Of a DNA stretch of 64,000 nucleotides, positions 1 through 7,942 are shown in pieces. The number at the start of each line of letters is the position of its first letter. The stretch's first letter is position 1. Below the pieces are notes generated by a model that was given only the letters and a program-made list of their open reading frames with translations, had not been told where the DNA came from and did not search any database. Location of the stretch: the NCBI GenBank assembly GCA_963809205.1, contig CAWEIS010000004.1, forward strand, positions 434,001 to 498,000. The letters run 5' to 3'. The translations under genes were made by a program, and so were the position numbers. The DNA comes from DATLLN01 sp963809205 (GTDB lineage Bacteria > Actinomycetota > Thermoleophilia > Gaiellales > JAICJC01).

Positions 1-109
1 CCACGCTCGGCAGGTCGGCGGCCAGCAGCGCCGTCAAGGCGGCCAGCACGATCGTCGCATCCTGGGCGGAGCGGGTGGGGCTTCCGCTGATCCCGGTCAC
101 TCGTCGCAT
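1..109 (-). CDS. 5' end of an unidentified gene, cut by window start
   Basis: An open frame runs leftward from an ATG at 109-107 to the window edge, about 36 codons. The product begins MRRVTGISGSPTRSAQ and then becomes hydrophobic (IVLAALTALLAA). It is divergent from the sigma-factor gene, so 110-160 would be a shared promoter region. The GISGSP start recalls NADPH-dependent FMN reductases, but the following hydrophobic stretch fits a membrane segment as well. Too little is present to identify it, and it could be a chance frame. Confidence 0.3.
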   Translation of the reverse strand, partial: MRRVTGISGSPTRSAQDATIVLAALTALLAADLPSV

Positions 110-160
110 CGGTGACGACGGGTTTCAGGTTATGGCCCGGAAATCCTTCTGGCCCCGGCG

Positions 161-784
161 GTGTGTAACGCTTGGCCTGCGATCGTGGAACACCAAGCAG
201 TGGCCGATCCGGGAACAAGCGATGCCCAGCTGCTCGCACGCATCGACGACCCGCGGGCGTTCGAGGTGTTCTACCGCCGACACCTGCAGGCGCTGCTGCG
301 GTTTGCCACGCGGCGTTGCACGTCGCCAGAGGAGGCGGCCGAGCTCGTCTCGATGGTCTTCCTGGAGGTGCGCACGTCGGCGCACGGCTACGACCCACAT
401 CGAGGAGCGGCGCGCGCATGGCTGGTCGGCATCGCGATGCACTGTCTCGCGGACCTCCACGGCCGGCGGATGCGCGCAGACGCGGCGGAGCGGCGGCTCG
501 GCGGCATGGCCCGGCTGGATGCTGACGAGCATGCCGAAGTCGAGGCGCGCATCGATGCTGAGCGGCTGTACCCGCAGCTGCAGCGAGCACTGGCCCGGCT
601 TTCGACGGGAGACCGCGACATGCTCGAGCTGGTGGATCGCGAGGGGCTGACACCGTCGGAGGCAGCGTTGGCCCTCGGGATCCGGCCGGTGACGGCGCGC
701 GTCCGCCTATTGCGCGCGCGCCGGAGGCTCCTGGTGGACGTGGCGGAACGAAGCGAGCAGCCGGTGGCGAGGAGGGTGATGTGA
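161..784 (+). CDS. ECF-type RNA polymerase sigma factor
   Basis: A small sigma-70 family protein of about 207 residues that would direct core RNA polymerase to a limited promoter set. A sigma-2 region lies at about residues 28-100 (AFEVFYRRHLQALLRFATRR, then ARAWLVGIAMHCL). A sigma-4 helix-turn-helix lies at about 145-190 (LTPSEAALALGIRPVTARVR). Start uncertain: GTG codons at 161, 185 and 200 are in frame, and sigma-2 only needs the last. The stop overlaps the next start (TGATG), which couples it to a membrane protein that may act as its anti-sigma partner. No target promoter can be assigned from sequence. Confidence 0.85.
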   Translation: MCNAWPAIVEHQAVADPGTSDAQLLARIDDPRAFEVFYRRHLQALLRFATRRCTSPEEAAELVSMVFLEVRTSAHGYDPHRGAARAWLVGIAMHCLADLHGRRMRADAAERRLGGMARLDADEHAEVEARIDAERLYPQLQRALARLSTGDRDMLELVDREGLTPSEAALALGIRPVTARVRLLRARRRLLVDVAERSEQPVARRVM

Positions 785-1737
785 TGGCCGAGCAGGTGAC
801 GTTGACGCGCATCGATGATGAGCTGCACGTCGACCGTTTCGCCGAACAACTGCTGGCGAAGCTGGAAGCGGCATCCGTCGCGGAGGTCGGTGGTGCGCGG
901 GGCCGTCGACGACCGCTGGTCGTGGTAGCCGCCGTCGCTGTTGCCGCAGCAGTCGCCGTCACGATCGCGGCACTCGGCGCGCTGCACCGGGGCTCCGGCG
1001 CCTCTCCCGTCGGTTCGGCCCCACCGCCGGCGAGTGCTGTGATGGTGTTGCTGTCGGCGGCAACGGCCTCGGACCGTTCGGCGCCCCTCGGGCCCGGGCA
1101 GTATCTGCGCGTGCGGATGCTGCGGTGGACACGCGATGCCGACGGCGGACTCCACCTGGTGACGTTCACGAGCTGGATGGCCGCCGACGGCTCGGCGCGG
1201 TTCCTGATCTATGCAGGCGGCGGGTCTGCGTTCGAGTCGAGCGACCAGCGGTGCACCGCATGGCGCTGCATCCTCCGCGTCGCAGGGGCGCCGCCAGAGG
1301 CGCTTGGACCGGCGCGATACGGGCCCGGGCGCGGGTTCACGGCCGCCCAGCTCCAACGTCTCCCCACCGACGCCGGCCGGCTGCTGGCCGAGATCCGTGC
1401 CCGCGCCCGCACCGGGATCGGGCTGAGCCGCGATCCGTGGGAGCTCGGATTCCCCATGCTGGTCGCTCCACTGCCCCCGGACGTGCGCGCGGCGCTGTAT
1501 CGCGGATTGGCTCAGCTCCCCGGCGTGCGACGGCTGGGCATGGAACGGATCAACGGCCGAGCCGGCGTCGCCCTCGTCCGTCGGGTGCGGATCTCGGGCG
1601 CGAATGTCGAGCGCGTGATCGTCGTCGACCCGCACACCGGCAATCTGCTCGCCGCCCGGGCGACGGTCGACGGCCGCCTGACCGACCGGCGAACGTATTC
1701 GACGCGGGTCGTGGAGTCGGCGGACCGCGCGCCGTGA
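784..1737 (+). CDS. Single-pass membrane protein paired with the ECF sigma factor (CU044_5270-like)
   Basis: A protein of about 317 residues with a cytoplasmic N-terminus, one transmembrane helix near residues 40-65 (VVVAAVAVAAAVAVTIAALG) and an extracytoplasmic domain of about 250 residues. This architecture, directly downstream of an ECF sigma factor, matches the CU044_5270 family common in actinomycetes. An anti-sigma role is inferred from position; no zinc-binding HxxxCxxC anti-sigma motif is visible. The ATG at 784 overlaps the sigma stop, and a GTG at 781 is an alternative. The outer domain has a late segment (VERVIVVDPHTGNLLAAR) typical of this family. Confidence 0.65.
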   Translation: MAEQVTLTRIDDELHVDRFAEQLLAKLEAASVAEVGGARGRRRPLVVVAAVAVAAAVAVTIAALGALHRGSGASPVGSAPPPASAVMVLLSAATASDRSAPLGPGQYLRVRMLRWTRDADGGLHLVTFTSWMAADGSARFLIYAGGGSAFESSDQRCTAWRCILRVAGAPPEALGPARYGPGRGFTAAQLQRLPTDAGRLLAEIRARARTGIGLSRDPWELGFPMLVAPLPPDVRAALYRGLAQLPGVRRLGMERINGRAGVALVRRVRISGANVERVIVVDPHTGNLLAARATVDGRLTDRRTYSTRVVESADRAP

Positions 1738-1741
1738 CCGC

Positions 1742-2116
1742 CTACGACGCCGGGTGATCCTCCCAATCGCCGGCGTCCTCCACGTAGATGTGGCGCGCAG
1801 TGCGCAGACCGGTCGGCGGATCGAGCGTTCCCGCGGCGATCGAGACCGTCGGGCGGGCGGGGCGCGACCAGAACAGGCGACCGCCGCACTCGCCGCAGAA
1901 CGCCCGCTCGGCGCCGTCGTGAAAGTGCCGGCGAAGCCCCCGCGACTCGGTCAGCTCCAGGTCGCCGCGGGCGCAGGCGCTGTATGACGCCGGGCCGCCA
2001 TGCGTGCGGGCACAGACGGTGCAGTGACAGACGAACACGTCGCGCAGGGAGCCGGTGATGCGATAGCGAACGGCGCCGCAGAGGCAGCCGCCCGTGTGGG
2101 GTGCGCCGTCGGACAC
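1742..2116 (-). CDS. GFA-family zinc protein (glutathione-dependent formaldehyde-activating-like)
   Basis: A protein of 124 residues with the GFA/CENP-V zinc fold. Cysteines fall in the expected clusters: GGCLCG (C11, C13), CHCTVC (C30, C32, C35) and CGEC (C74, C77). Family members bind two zinc ions. The founding member was linked to glutathione-formaldehyde adducts, but most bacterial homologues are uncharacterised, so the substrate is unknown here. GTG start. It is convergent with the sigma/membrane pair and divergent from the next gene with a gap of under 40 bp. Confidence 0.85.
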   Translation of the reverse strand: MSDGAPHTGGCLCGAVRYRITGSLRDVFVCHCTVCARTHGGPASYSACARGDLELTESRGLRRHFHDGAERAFCGECGGRLFWSRPARPTVSIAAGTLDPPTGLRTARHIYVEDAGDWEDHPAS

Positions 2117-2154
2117 GTGCGCAGGGTAGCCGTGCCACCTGCCAGAATCGCTGA

Positions 2155-4080
2155 GTGCGACAAGCTCGCGCCCTTGCCGCTGCCCTCGTCCCGATCGCCG
2201 CCGTCCTGCTGATCGGGGCGTCGTCAGCCTGGGCCTCGACCGACGCTGAAGCGCAGCTGGCCGCGCGCTTCGCGCCGGAGATCCGGCTGGTCGACCAGCC
2301 GCCGCGGTGCGGGGAGGGCGAGCCGTATGTCCCGATCGACGTCGACGGCCTGTTCGATCAGCCGACGGTCGCGCTGCGCGGCCCCTGGGGCAGCAACGAC
2401 CTGGTCAAGGTCGGGCCCGCGGCGGGCGATCTGGCCGGCGACCTGTTCGACTATCACCTCGACTTCCCGGGCAACGCGCTGGATCCGGGCTGCACCTACG
2501 TCGACTGGTCACGCCGGCTGACGGCCGCACGGCCGCCGGCCGTCTACGCACACGTGGCCGCCGATCCGGCCTATCCGGGACAGCTCGCCCTGCAGTACTG
2601 GATGTTCTACGTCTACAACGACTGGAACAACCTGCACGAGGGTGACTGGGAGATGATCCAGCTCAACTTCCAGGCCGACGATCCAGGCCAGGCGCTGAAC
2701 GAGAACCCCGTGCTGGTCGGGTACAGCCAGCACGAGGGCGGGGAGAAGTCGGCGTGGGACGACCCCAAGCTGCAGAAGGTCGGCGGGACGCATCCCGTTG
2801 TCTACCCGGCGGACGGCTCACATGCGAACTTCTTCGATTCGGAGCTGTACCTCGGCGCATCCGGCGAGCAGGGCGTGGGCTGCGACGACACACGGAACGC
2901 CGGGTTGGTCTTGTCTCCGACGGTGCGGACGATCCCCAGCGACTCGGCGGCGGCCGGCTCGCAGTTCCCGTGGATCGGGTTCCAGGGCAGGTGGGGGGAG
3001 CAGCAGCCGGCCTTCTTCAACGGCCCCACCGGCCCCAACCTGAAGACGCAGTGGACCGCGCCCATCACCTGGTCGCAGGCCTGGCGCGACCGGGCCTACG
3101 CGGTGCCCGCGGGCGGCGTTCTGGGCACGCGCACGACCGACTTCTTCTGCGGGGCGATGGCGGCCGGGTCGCGCCTGCTGTGGCGGGCCGTCAGCAACCC
3201 GCTGCCGACTGTGGTGGCGGTGCTGGCGGTGCTGACGGCGATCATCTGGGCACTGCGCAAGGCGACGTGGCGGCCGGCGGCGCCGCTCCGGCTCGCTCAC
3301 CGCCGCTCGTGGGGCCAGGTGCTGACTGCCGCCGCGCGCATGTATGCGGCGCATCCCCGCTTATACCTGGGCATCGGGCTGGTGCTCTTACCGATCTCGC
3401 TCGTCATCACGGGTATCCAGGCCGTGCTGCTGACGACATCGCAGTTCCTCGGCGTGGACGATCAGGGCGCCGCCGCGGGCTTCTTTGTGCTGGTCGCGAT
3501 CACGATCGGGTCGATGCTGACCTGGCTCGGCTTGGGCATCGTCCAGGCGGTGACCGCCCGGGCGATGGTCGAGATGGACGCCGGGCGGCAGCTGGGGCTG
3601 ACCGCCGCGTTCCGGCTGGCGGCGGCGCACGGGCGGGTGCTGTGGTCGATCGCGATCTTCGTCGTGGTCACGTCGCTCCTAACCAGCTCGGTGATTCTGA
3701 TCCCGTTCGCGATCTGGTTCGCGGTGCGCTGGTCGCTGGTGGTGCCGGCCGTCGTACTCGAGAATCAGCGCCCGCTGCCGGCGTTCCAGCGGAGCGCCCG
3801 GCTCGTCCGCGGCCACTGGGTGAAGGTGGCGACGCTGACCATCGTGCTCGGATTAATCGCGGTCGTCCTCGGGCCGCTGGTCGGCACGGCGCTGATCCTG
3901 GCGACCAGCTTGCCGCTGTCGATCCTGAACATCATCGCCGGCGTCGTCTATGTGCTGACCATGCCCTACGTCGCGCTGGCCACGGGCTACGTCTACTTCG
4001 ACATGCGGGTGCGCGAGGAGCTCGAGGACAGGACCCAGCCGGCGGTGCTGCCGGCCGAGGCCGAGCTGGGCCTCGGCTGA
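2155..4080 (+). CDS. Secreted Vps62-like domain fused to a six-helix membrane domain
   Basis: A protein of 641 residues starting at GTG, with a signal peptide at about 1-28 (VPIAAVLLIGASSAWAS). Residues 30-330 form an extracytoplasmic domain with HEGDWEMIQL at 161-170 and a later DGSHANFF, hallmarks of Vps62/DUF946-type proteins. One helix follows at about 343-363. From about 395 there is a C-terminal block of roughly six transmembrane helices, resembling the membrane domain found beside some glycerophosphodiesterases. Function unknown. The HEGDWE and DGSHANFF residues could form a metal or catalytic site facing outward, but that is inference. It is probably monocistronic. Confidence 0.6.
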   Translation: MRQARALAAALVPIAAVLLIGASSAWASTDAEAQLAARFAPEIRLVDQPPRCGEGEPYVPIDVDGLFDQPTVALRGPWGSNDLVKVGPAAGDLAGDLFDYHLDFPGNALDPGCTYVDWSRRLTAARPPAVYAHVAADPAYPGQLALQYWMFYVYNDWNNLHEGDWEMIQLNFQADDPGQALNENPVLVGYSQHEGGEKSAWDDPKLQKVGGTHPVVYPADGSHANFFDSELYLGASGEQGVGCDDTRNAGLVLSPTVRTIPSDSAAAGSQFPWIGFQGRWGEQQPAFFNGPTGPNLKTQWTAPITWSQAWRDRAYAVPAGGVLGTRTTDFFCGAMAAGSRLLWRAVSNPLPTVVAVLAVLTAIIWALRKATWRPAAPLRLAHRRSWGQVLTAAARMYAAHPRLYLGIGLVLLPISLVITGIQAVLLTTSQFLGVDDQGAAAGFFVLVAITIGSMLTWLGLGIVQAVTARAMVEMDAGRQLGLTAAFRLAAAHGRVLWSIAIFVVVTSLLTSSVILIPFAIWFAVRWSLVVPAVVLENQRPLPAFQRSARLVRGHWVKVATLTIVLGLIAVVLGPLVGTALILATSLPLSILNIIAGVVYVLTMPYVALATGYVYFDMRVREELEDRTQPAVLPAEAELGLG

Positions 4081-4135
4081 GGCCGCCGCTCCGCGATCGG
4101 TGGCGGCACCTCCGGCGATCTGGGATCATCGGCCG

Positions 4136-5776
4136 ATGGGCGAGGTCGCCGACGACCCGCTCCGGCAGGGGCGCCAGGCGCTGGCAGCCGCCGACTGGAT
4201 GGTTGCCCGGGTGCAGTTCCAACGCTGTCTGGACGTGGGCGGCGGCACGGAGGCGCTGGCCGGTCTCGCCGAAGCCCTTCAGTGGCTGGGCGAGTACGAT
4301 CGCGCGATCGAGCTGAAGGCCGAAGCCTTCGACCTCTACCGGCGTGCCGGCAATGGCGAGCGAGCGGCCGAGGTGGCTCGGAGCCTCGCCTTTCTGCACG
4401 GTGGCGTCCATGGGAATCTGGCTGCGGCGAACGGCTGGTTCGCGGAGGCCGATCGCGCGCTGGATACGCTGGACGAGTGCATTCAGCATGGGTGGCTCGC
4501 GTTCGACCGCGCGCCGCTCAGCGATGACCCGGCCGAGCGAGAGCGGCTCGCCCAGACCGCACTGGCGATTGCCCGGCGCTTCGGCGACGCTGACCTCGAG
4601 TTTGACGCCATGGCCCTGCTGGGCGACGCCTACGTGCAATCGGGCCGGGTCGGCGAAGGCATGACGCTGATCGACCAGGCGATGACCGCGGTGGCGGCGG
4701 GACGGGTCATCGGTGTTGCCGCAATCGGCGACATCTACTGTCGGCTGCTTAGCGCGTGCGAGAGGACGACGGACGTCCGCCGGGCCGAGGAATGGATGGT
4801 GGTGGTCAACCGGTTCGCGGCCTGGAGCGACTCGCTGCTGGTCTCGACGACCTGCCGCCTGCACTACGGAGGCATCCTCGTTGCGATCGGCCGTTGGCCG
4901 GAGGCCGAAGTAGAACTGCTGGAGGCGATCCGGCTCTCGGAGCGCAGCTATCGGATGCTTCGGACGTTCCCCGTCGTGCGCCTTGCCGACCTGCGCCTGC
5001 GGCAAGGGCGGTTCGAGGAAGCGGAGCGACTGCTCGAGGGCTCCGAATGGCACCCGACCGCCCGCCGATGCCTGGCGGCAGCGGCGCTGGGCCGGCGCGA
5101 GCTCGACCTGGCGCACGAACTCGCGACGTTGTGCCTGGAGAGCGTGGCACCGGATGACCCCGCACGCGCACCGATGCTGGGCCTGCTGGTCGACATCGAC
5201 CTTGCCCGAGACGATCTGGTCGCTGCCGACGAGGCGTGCACGACGCTTGCGCGGTTGTCCGAGCGCGGAGACCCGGTGGTGTGCGCCTGGTGGACATTCG
5301 CCGGCGGGCGGATCGAGCTTGCGCGCGCGGATCCCGGCGCTCGGTCTCATCTGCAGTCCGCGGTCGAACGGTTCACCATCCTGGAGTTGCCGCTCGAGGC
5401 GGCTCGGGCGAGGCTGAGCCTCGCCGGCGCCATGGCGAGGGACACGCCTACGGCGGCCGCGAATGAGGCGCGGCTGGCGTTCGACGAGTGCGCTCGCCTG
5501 GGGGCACGGCGGGATGCCGACGCGGCCGCAGCGCTGTTGCGCCGCCTCGGTCGCGGTAGTGCGCGACCGCGCACCGCGGGGTTGCTGACCAAACGCGAGG
5601 TGGAGGTGCTGGTGCTCCTTGGTGACGGACTCTCGAACGCGCGGATCGCCGGACGGCTCACCATCAGCACGCGGACGGCGGAGCATCACGTTGCCAGCAT
5701 CCTGGCGAAGCTTGGGCTGCGCAGTCGCAGCGAGGCTGCTGCCTATGCCGTGCGCGAGCGGGTCGAAGATCCGTAG
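4136..5776 (+). CDS. LuxR-type regulator with TPR-like helical repeats
   Basis: About 546 residues. The N-terminal 470 residues are alpha-helical TPR-like repeats (for example ALAEALQWLGEYDRAIELKA). The last 65 residues are a LuxR/FixJ helix-turn-helix (LLTKREVEVLVLLGDGLSNA, then STRTAEHHVASILAKLG). There is no Walker A motif, so this is not a full LAL/MalT ATPase regulator. I chose ATG 4136 because the preceding in-frame GTG at 4100 adds only non-conserved residues. A SnoaL-like gene with a strong ribosome-binding site follows 95 bp later and may be a target. Confidence 0.8.
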   Translation: MGEVADDPLRQGRQALAAADWMVARVQFQRCLDVGGGTEALAGLAEALQWLGEYDRAIELKAEAFDLYRRAGNGERAAEVARSLAFLHGGVHGNLAAANGWFAEADRALDTLDECIQHGWLAFDRAPLSDDPAERERLAQTALAIARRFGDADLEFDAMALLGDAYVQSGRVGEGMTLIDQAMTAVAAGRVIGVAAIGDIYCRLLSACERTTDVRRAEEWMVVVNRFAAWSDSLLVSTTCRLHYGGILVAIGRWPEAEVELLEAIRLSERSYRMLRTFPVVRLADLRLRQGRFEEAERLLEGSEWHPTARRCLAAAALGRRELDLAHELATLCLESVAPDDPARAPMLGLLVDIDLARDDLVAADEACTTLARLSERGDPVVCAWWTFAGGRIELARADPGARSHLQSAVERFTILELPLEAARARLSLAGAMARDTPTAAANEARLAFDECARLGARRDADAAAALLRRLGRGSARPRTAGLLTKREVEVLVLLGDGLSNARIAGRLTISTRTAEHHVASILAKLGLRSRSEAAAYAVRERVEDP

Positions 5777-5870
5777 CCGGATAGGTATGCCTACCGATGA
5801 ACCACCGGCGCGCCGCGGCCATGCTGGCTCAGGTCGCAATTACGCGGCCGACCACCGAAGGAGGATGGCG

Positions 5871-6284
5871 ATGAGCGAGCAGAACATGACCGCGGTGCGC
5901 GCGTGCTTCGAGCAGGCGTCGCGTGGCAACTTCGCAGCGCTTGACGCGATTGTCACGCCCGACTTCGTCCTTCACAGCCCGGACGAGGTGCGTGGAGCGG
6001 AGGGACTGGCCAGGATGGTCGACGGCTACCGTCGTGCCCTCCCTGACCTGGAGCTGACCGTCGATCACCAGTTCGCAGCCGGCGAGTACGTCGCGAGCCG
6101 GTTCACGATCCGCGGGTCGCATCAAGGTGATCTGATGGGCGTGCCGGCGAGCGGACGTGAGGTGGTGTTCACGGGCGTCACGATCAGCCGCTGCCGGGAC
6201 GGCAGGATCGCCGAGGAATGGGAGCTCACCGACACCGTCGGCCTGCTCGGTCAGGTAGGTGCGCTGCCTGAAATGGCGACGTAA
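5871..6284 (+). CDS. SnoaL-like / ester cyclase family protein
   Basis: A protein of 137 residues with a SnoaL/NTF2-like fold pattern: an N-terminal helix (FEQASRGNFAALDAIV), the motif DFVLHSP, a middle YRRALPDLELTVDHQFAAG and a C-terminal strand with DGRIAEEWELTD. Such proteins are small dimeric barrels that act as cyclases, isomerases or hydrolases, and the substrate cannot be read from sequence. The start is set by AAGGAGG at 5858-5864, six bases before ATG 5871; an in-frame ATG at 5865 abuts that site and is unlikely. A perfect 17-bp hairpin follows ten bases after the stop. Confidence 0.75.
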   Translation: MSEQNMTAVRACFEQASRGNFAALDAIVTPDFVLHSPDEVRGAEGLARMVDGYRRALPDLELTVDHQFAAGEYVASRFTIRGSHQGDLMGVPASGREVVFTGVTISRCRDGRIAEEWELTDTVGLLGQVGALPEMAT

Positions 6285-6293
6285 GGGGTAGCC

Positions 6294-6332
6294 GTGAGCG
6301 GGGCAAGGGCCGCGCGCCCTTGCCCCGCTCAC
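6294..6332 (+). terminator. Perfect 17-bp stem-loop terminator
   Basis: Arms GTGAGCGGGGCAAGGGC (6294-6310) and its exact reverse complement (6316-6332) enclose the 5-base loop CGCGC. It starts 10 bases after the SnoaL-like stop and ends 24 bases before the DyP start. There is no T-tract, which is usual for hairpin terminators in G+C-rich actinomycetes. The length and perfect pairing make it one of the strongest structures in the window. Confidence 0.75.
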
Positions 6333-6355
6333 CGGATGTGACGAGACTATGCGCA

Positions 6356-7357
6356 ATGTCGTCGGCCGAGCCGCAGCCCGTCCTGACGCCGCTGACCGAG
6401 GCGGCGATCATCCTCGTCCTGACCGTGCCGGCCGGCGGCGAGGATGCCGTTCGCGATCTGCTCCCGGACGTCAGCGGGTTGCGGCGCTCCGTCGGGTTCC
6501 GCGTCCCGGAGACCGAGCTGACCTGCGTCGTCGGGCTGGGTAGCGGCCTGTGGGATCGGTTGTTCGGGTCGCCGCGTCCGACGGGGCTGCACCCGTTCAG
6601 CGAGATCCGAGGATCGCAGCACACCGCGGTGGCGACCCCCGGCGACGTGCTCGTGCACATCCGGGCGCACCGGTTCGACGTCTGCTTCGAGCTCGCCCAG
6701 CACATCACCGACCGGCTCGCCGGCGCGGCGCAGGTGGTGGACGAGATCCACGGATTTCGATCCTTCGACGATCGCGACCTGCTGGGGTTCGTCGACGGCA
6801 CCGAGAACCCCGAACGATCCGACGGCCGGAGCGCGGCGATCGTCGGTGACGGCGATCCGGCGTTCGCCGGCGGCAGCTACGTCGTCGTCCAGAAGTACCT
6901 CCACGACCTGTCAGCCTGGAATGCGCTACCCGTCGAGGAGCAGGAGCTGGCGGTCGGCCGGACGAAGCTCAGCGATCTGGAGCTGCCGGACGACGTCAAG
7001 CCGGCGAACTCCCATGTCGCGCTCAACACGATCGTCGGCGAGAACGGCGAGGAACGCCAGATCGTGCGCCTCAACATGCCGTTCGGGCGGGTCGGCGCCG
7101 GCGAGTTCGGCACCTACTTCATCGGCTACACGTCAGACACCGATGTGATCGAGCAGATGCTGACCAACATGTTCGTCGGATCGCCTCCCGGGAACCACGA
7201 CCGGATCCTCGACTTCTCGACGGCCGTCACCGGATGCCTGTTTTTCGCACCCTCGGCGGGCTTTCTCGACGACCCGCCGGGGGATGCGCCCGGGGATGCC
7301 GGCGCTGTGCAGCCGGGCTCGCTGGGCATCGGCAGCCTCAAGGGCGACTCGTCGTGA
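6356..7357 (+). CDS. DyP-type haem peroxidase
   Basis: A protein of 333 residues of the dye-decolorising peroxidase family, which oxidises substrates with hydrogen peroxide using haem b. The signature GFVDGTENP is at about 144-152, giving the distal aspartate. SHVALN (H220) supplies the likely proximal haem ligand, and a later LNMPFGRVGAGEFGTYFIGY matches family sequence. There is no signal peptide or Tat motif, so it is cytoplasmic or encapsulin-loaded; no encapsulin gene is visible nearby. ATG 6356 gives the family's normal N-terminus. The stop overlaps the GNAT start (GTGA). Confidence 0.92.
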   Translation: MSSAEPQPVLTPLTEAAIILVLTVPAGGEDAVRDLLPDVSGLRRSVGFRVPETELTCVVGLGSGLWDRLFGSPRPTGLHPFSEIRGSQHTAVATPGDVLVHIRAHRFDVCFELAQHITDRLAGAAQVVDEIHGFRSFDDRDLLGFVDGTENPERSDGRSAAIVGDGDPAFAGGSYVVVQKYLHDLSAWNALPVEEQELAVGRTKLSDLELPDDVKPANSHVALNTIVGENGEERQIVRLNMPFGRVGAGEFGTYFIGYTSDTDVIEQMLTNMFVGSPPGNHDRILDFSTAVTGCLFFAPSAGFLDDPPGDAPGDAGAVQPGSLGIGSLKGDSS

Positions 7358-7869
7358 ATCAACCACCGTCGGCGGTGGCCATCCGCCGCTGCCGTGAGGA
7401 AGACCGAGGCCCGATCCTGGAGATCGTGAACGACGCGGCCGAGGCCTATCGCGGGGTGATTCCGGCCGACCGATGGCGCGACCCATACATGAGCGGCGAC
7501 GAGCTCGACCGCGAACTGGCGGCCGGGGTCGCGTTCTGGGGATACGAACGCCACGGACGGCTCGACGGCGTGATGGGCATCCAGTCCGTCGACGACGTCG
7601 AGCTGATCCGCCACGCGTATGTGCGCACTGAGCGGCAGGGCGAGGGCGTCGGCGGGGCGTTGTTAGCGCACCTGCGGTCGGGGGCTGCGTACCCGCTGCT
7701 GGTCGGGACGTGGACCGACGCGACGTGGGCGATCCGGTTCTACGAGCGGCACGGGTTCGTCCGCACGTCCCGCGAGCGGACCCGGGTGCTGCTCACGACC
7801 TACTGGTCGATTCCGGAGCGGCAGATCGAGACGTCGGTCGTCCTCGAACTCGCCGTCAGCGCGGACTGA
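7354..7869 (+). CDS. GNAT-family N-acetyltransferase
   Basis: A protein of 171 residues carrying the GNAT acetyl-CoA-binding motif A (HAYVRTERQGEGVGGALLAH) at about 87-106, and a motif B-like segment WAIRFYERHGFV. It would transfer an acetyl group to an unknown amine. GTG 7354 overlaps the DyP stop by 4 bp, so the two are translationally coupled, but no functional link is obvious. It converges on nrdJ, with an inverted repeat between them. Confidence 0.88.
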   Translation: MNQPPSAVAIRRCREEDRGPILEIVNDAAEAYRGVIPADRWRDPYMSGDELDRELAAGVAFWGYERHGRLDGVMGIQSVDDVELIRHAYVRTERQGEGVGGALLAHLRSGAAYPLLVGTWTDATWAIRFYERHGFVRTSRERTRVLLTTYWSIPERQIETSVVLELAVSAD

Positions 7870-7881
7870 ACCCGGCTGATT

Positions 7882-7927
7882 CCGCCGGGCATGACCACTC
7901 GAGTATCCGCGTAGCCATGCCCGGCGG
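7882..7927. terminator. Bidirectional terminator hairpin between convergent genes
   Basis: Arms CCGCCGGGCATG (7882-7893) and CATGCCCGGCGG (7916-7927) form a perfect 12-bp inverted repeat with a 22-base loop. It lies in the 73-bp gap between the rightward acetyltransferase and leftward nrdJ, so it could end transcripts from both sides. Confidence 0.65.
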
Positions 7928-7942
7928 TGGTGACGTCGAGCG

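Noticed and set aside
3932..5839. A 635-codon open frame antisense to the LuxR-type regulator
   Set aside because: No recognisable domains. The sense strand has a canonical LuxR helix-turn-helix and a proper start.
6720..7357. An encapsulin-targeting tail on the DyP peroxidase
   Set aside because: The C-terminus has some family-like Gly/Leu residues, but no clear targeting peptide is visible and no encapsulin gene is in the window.
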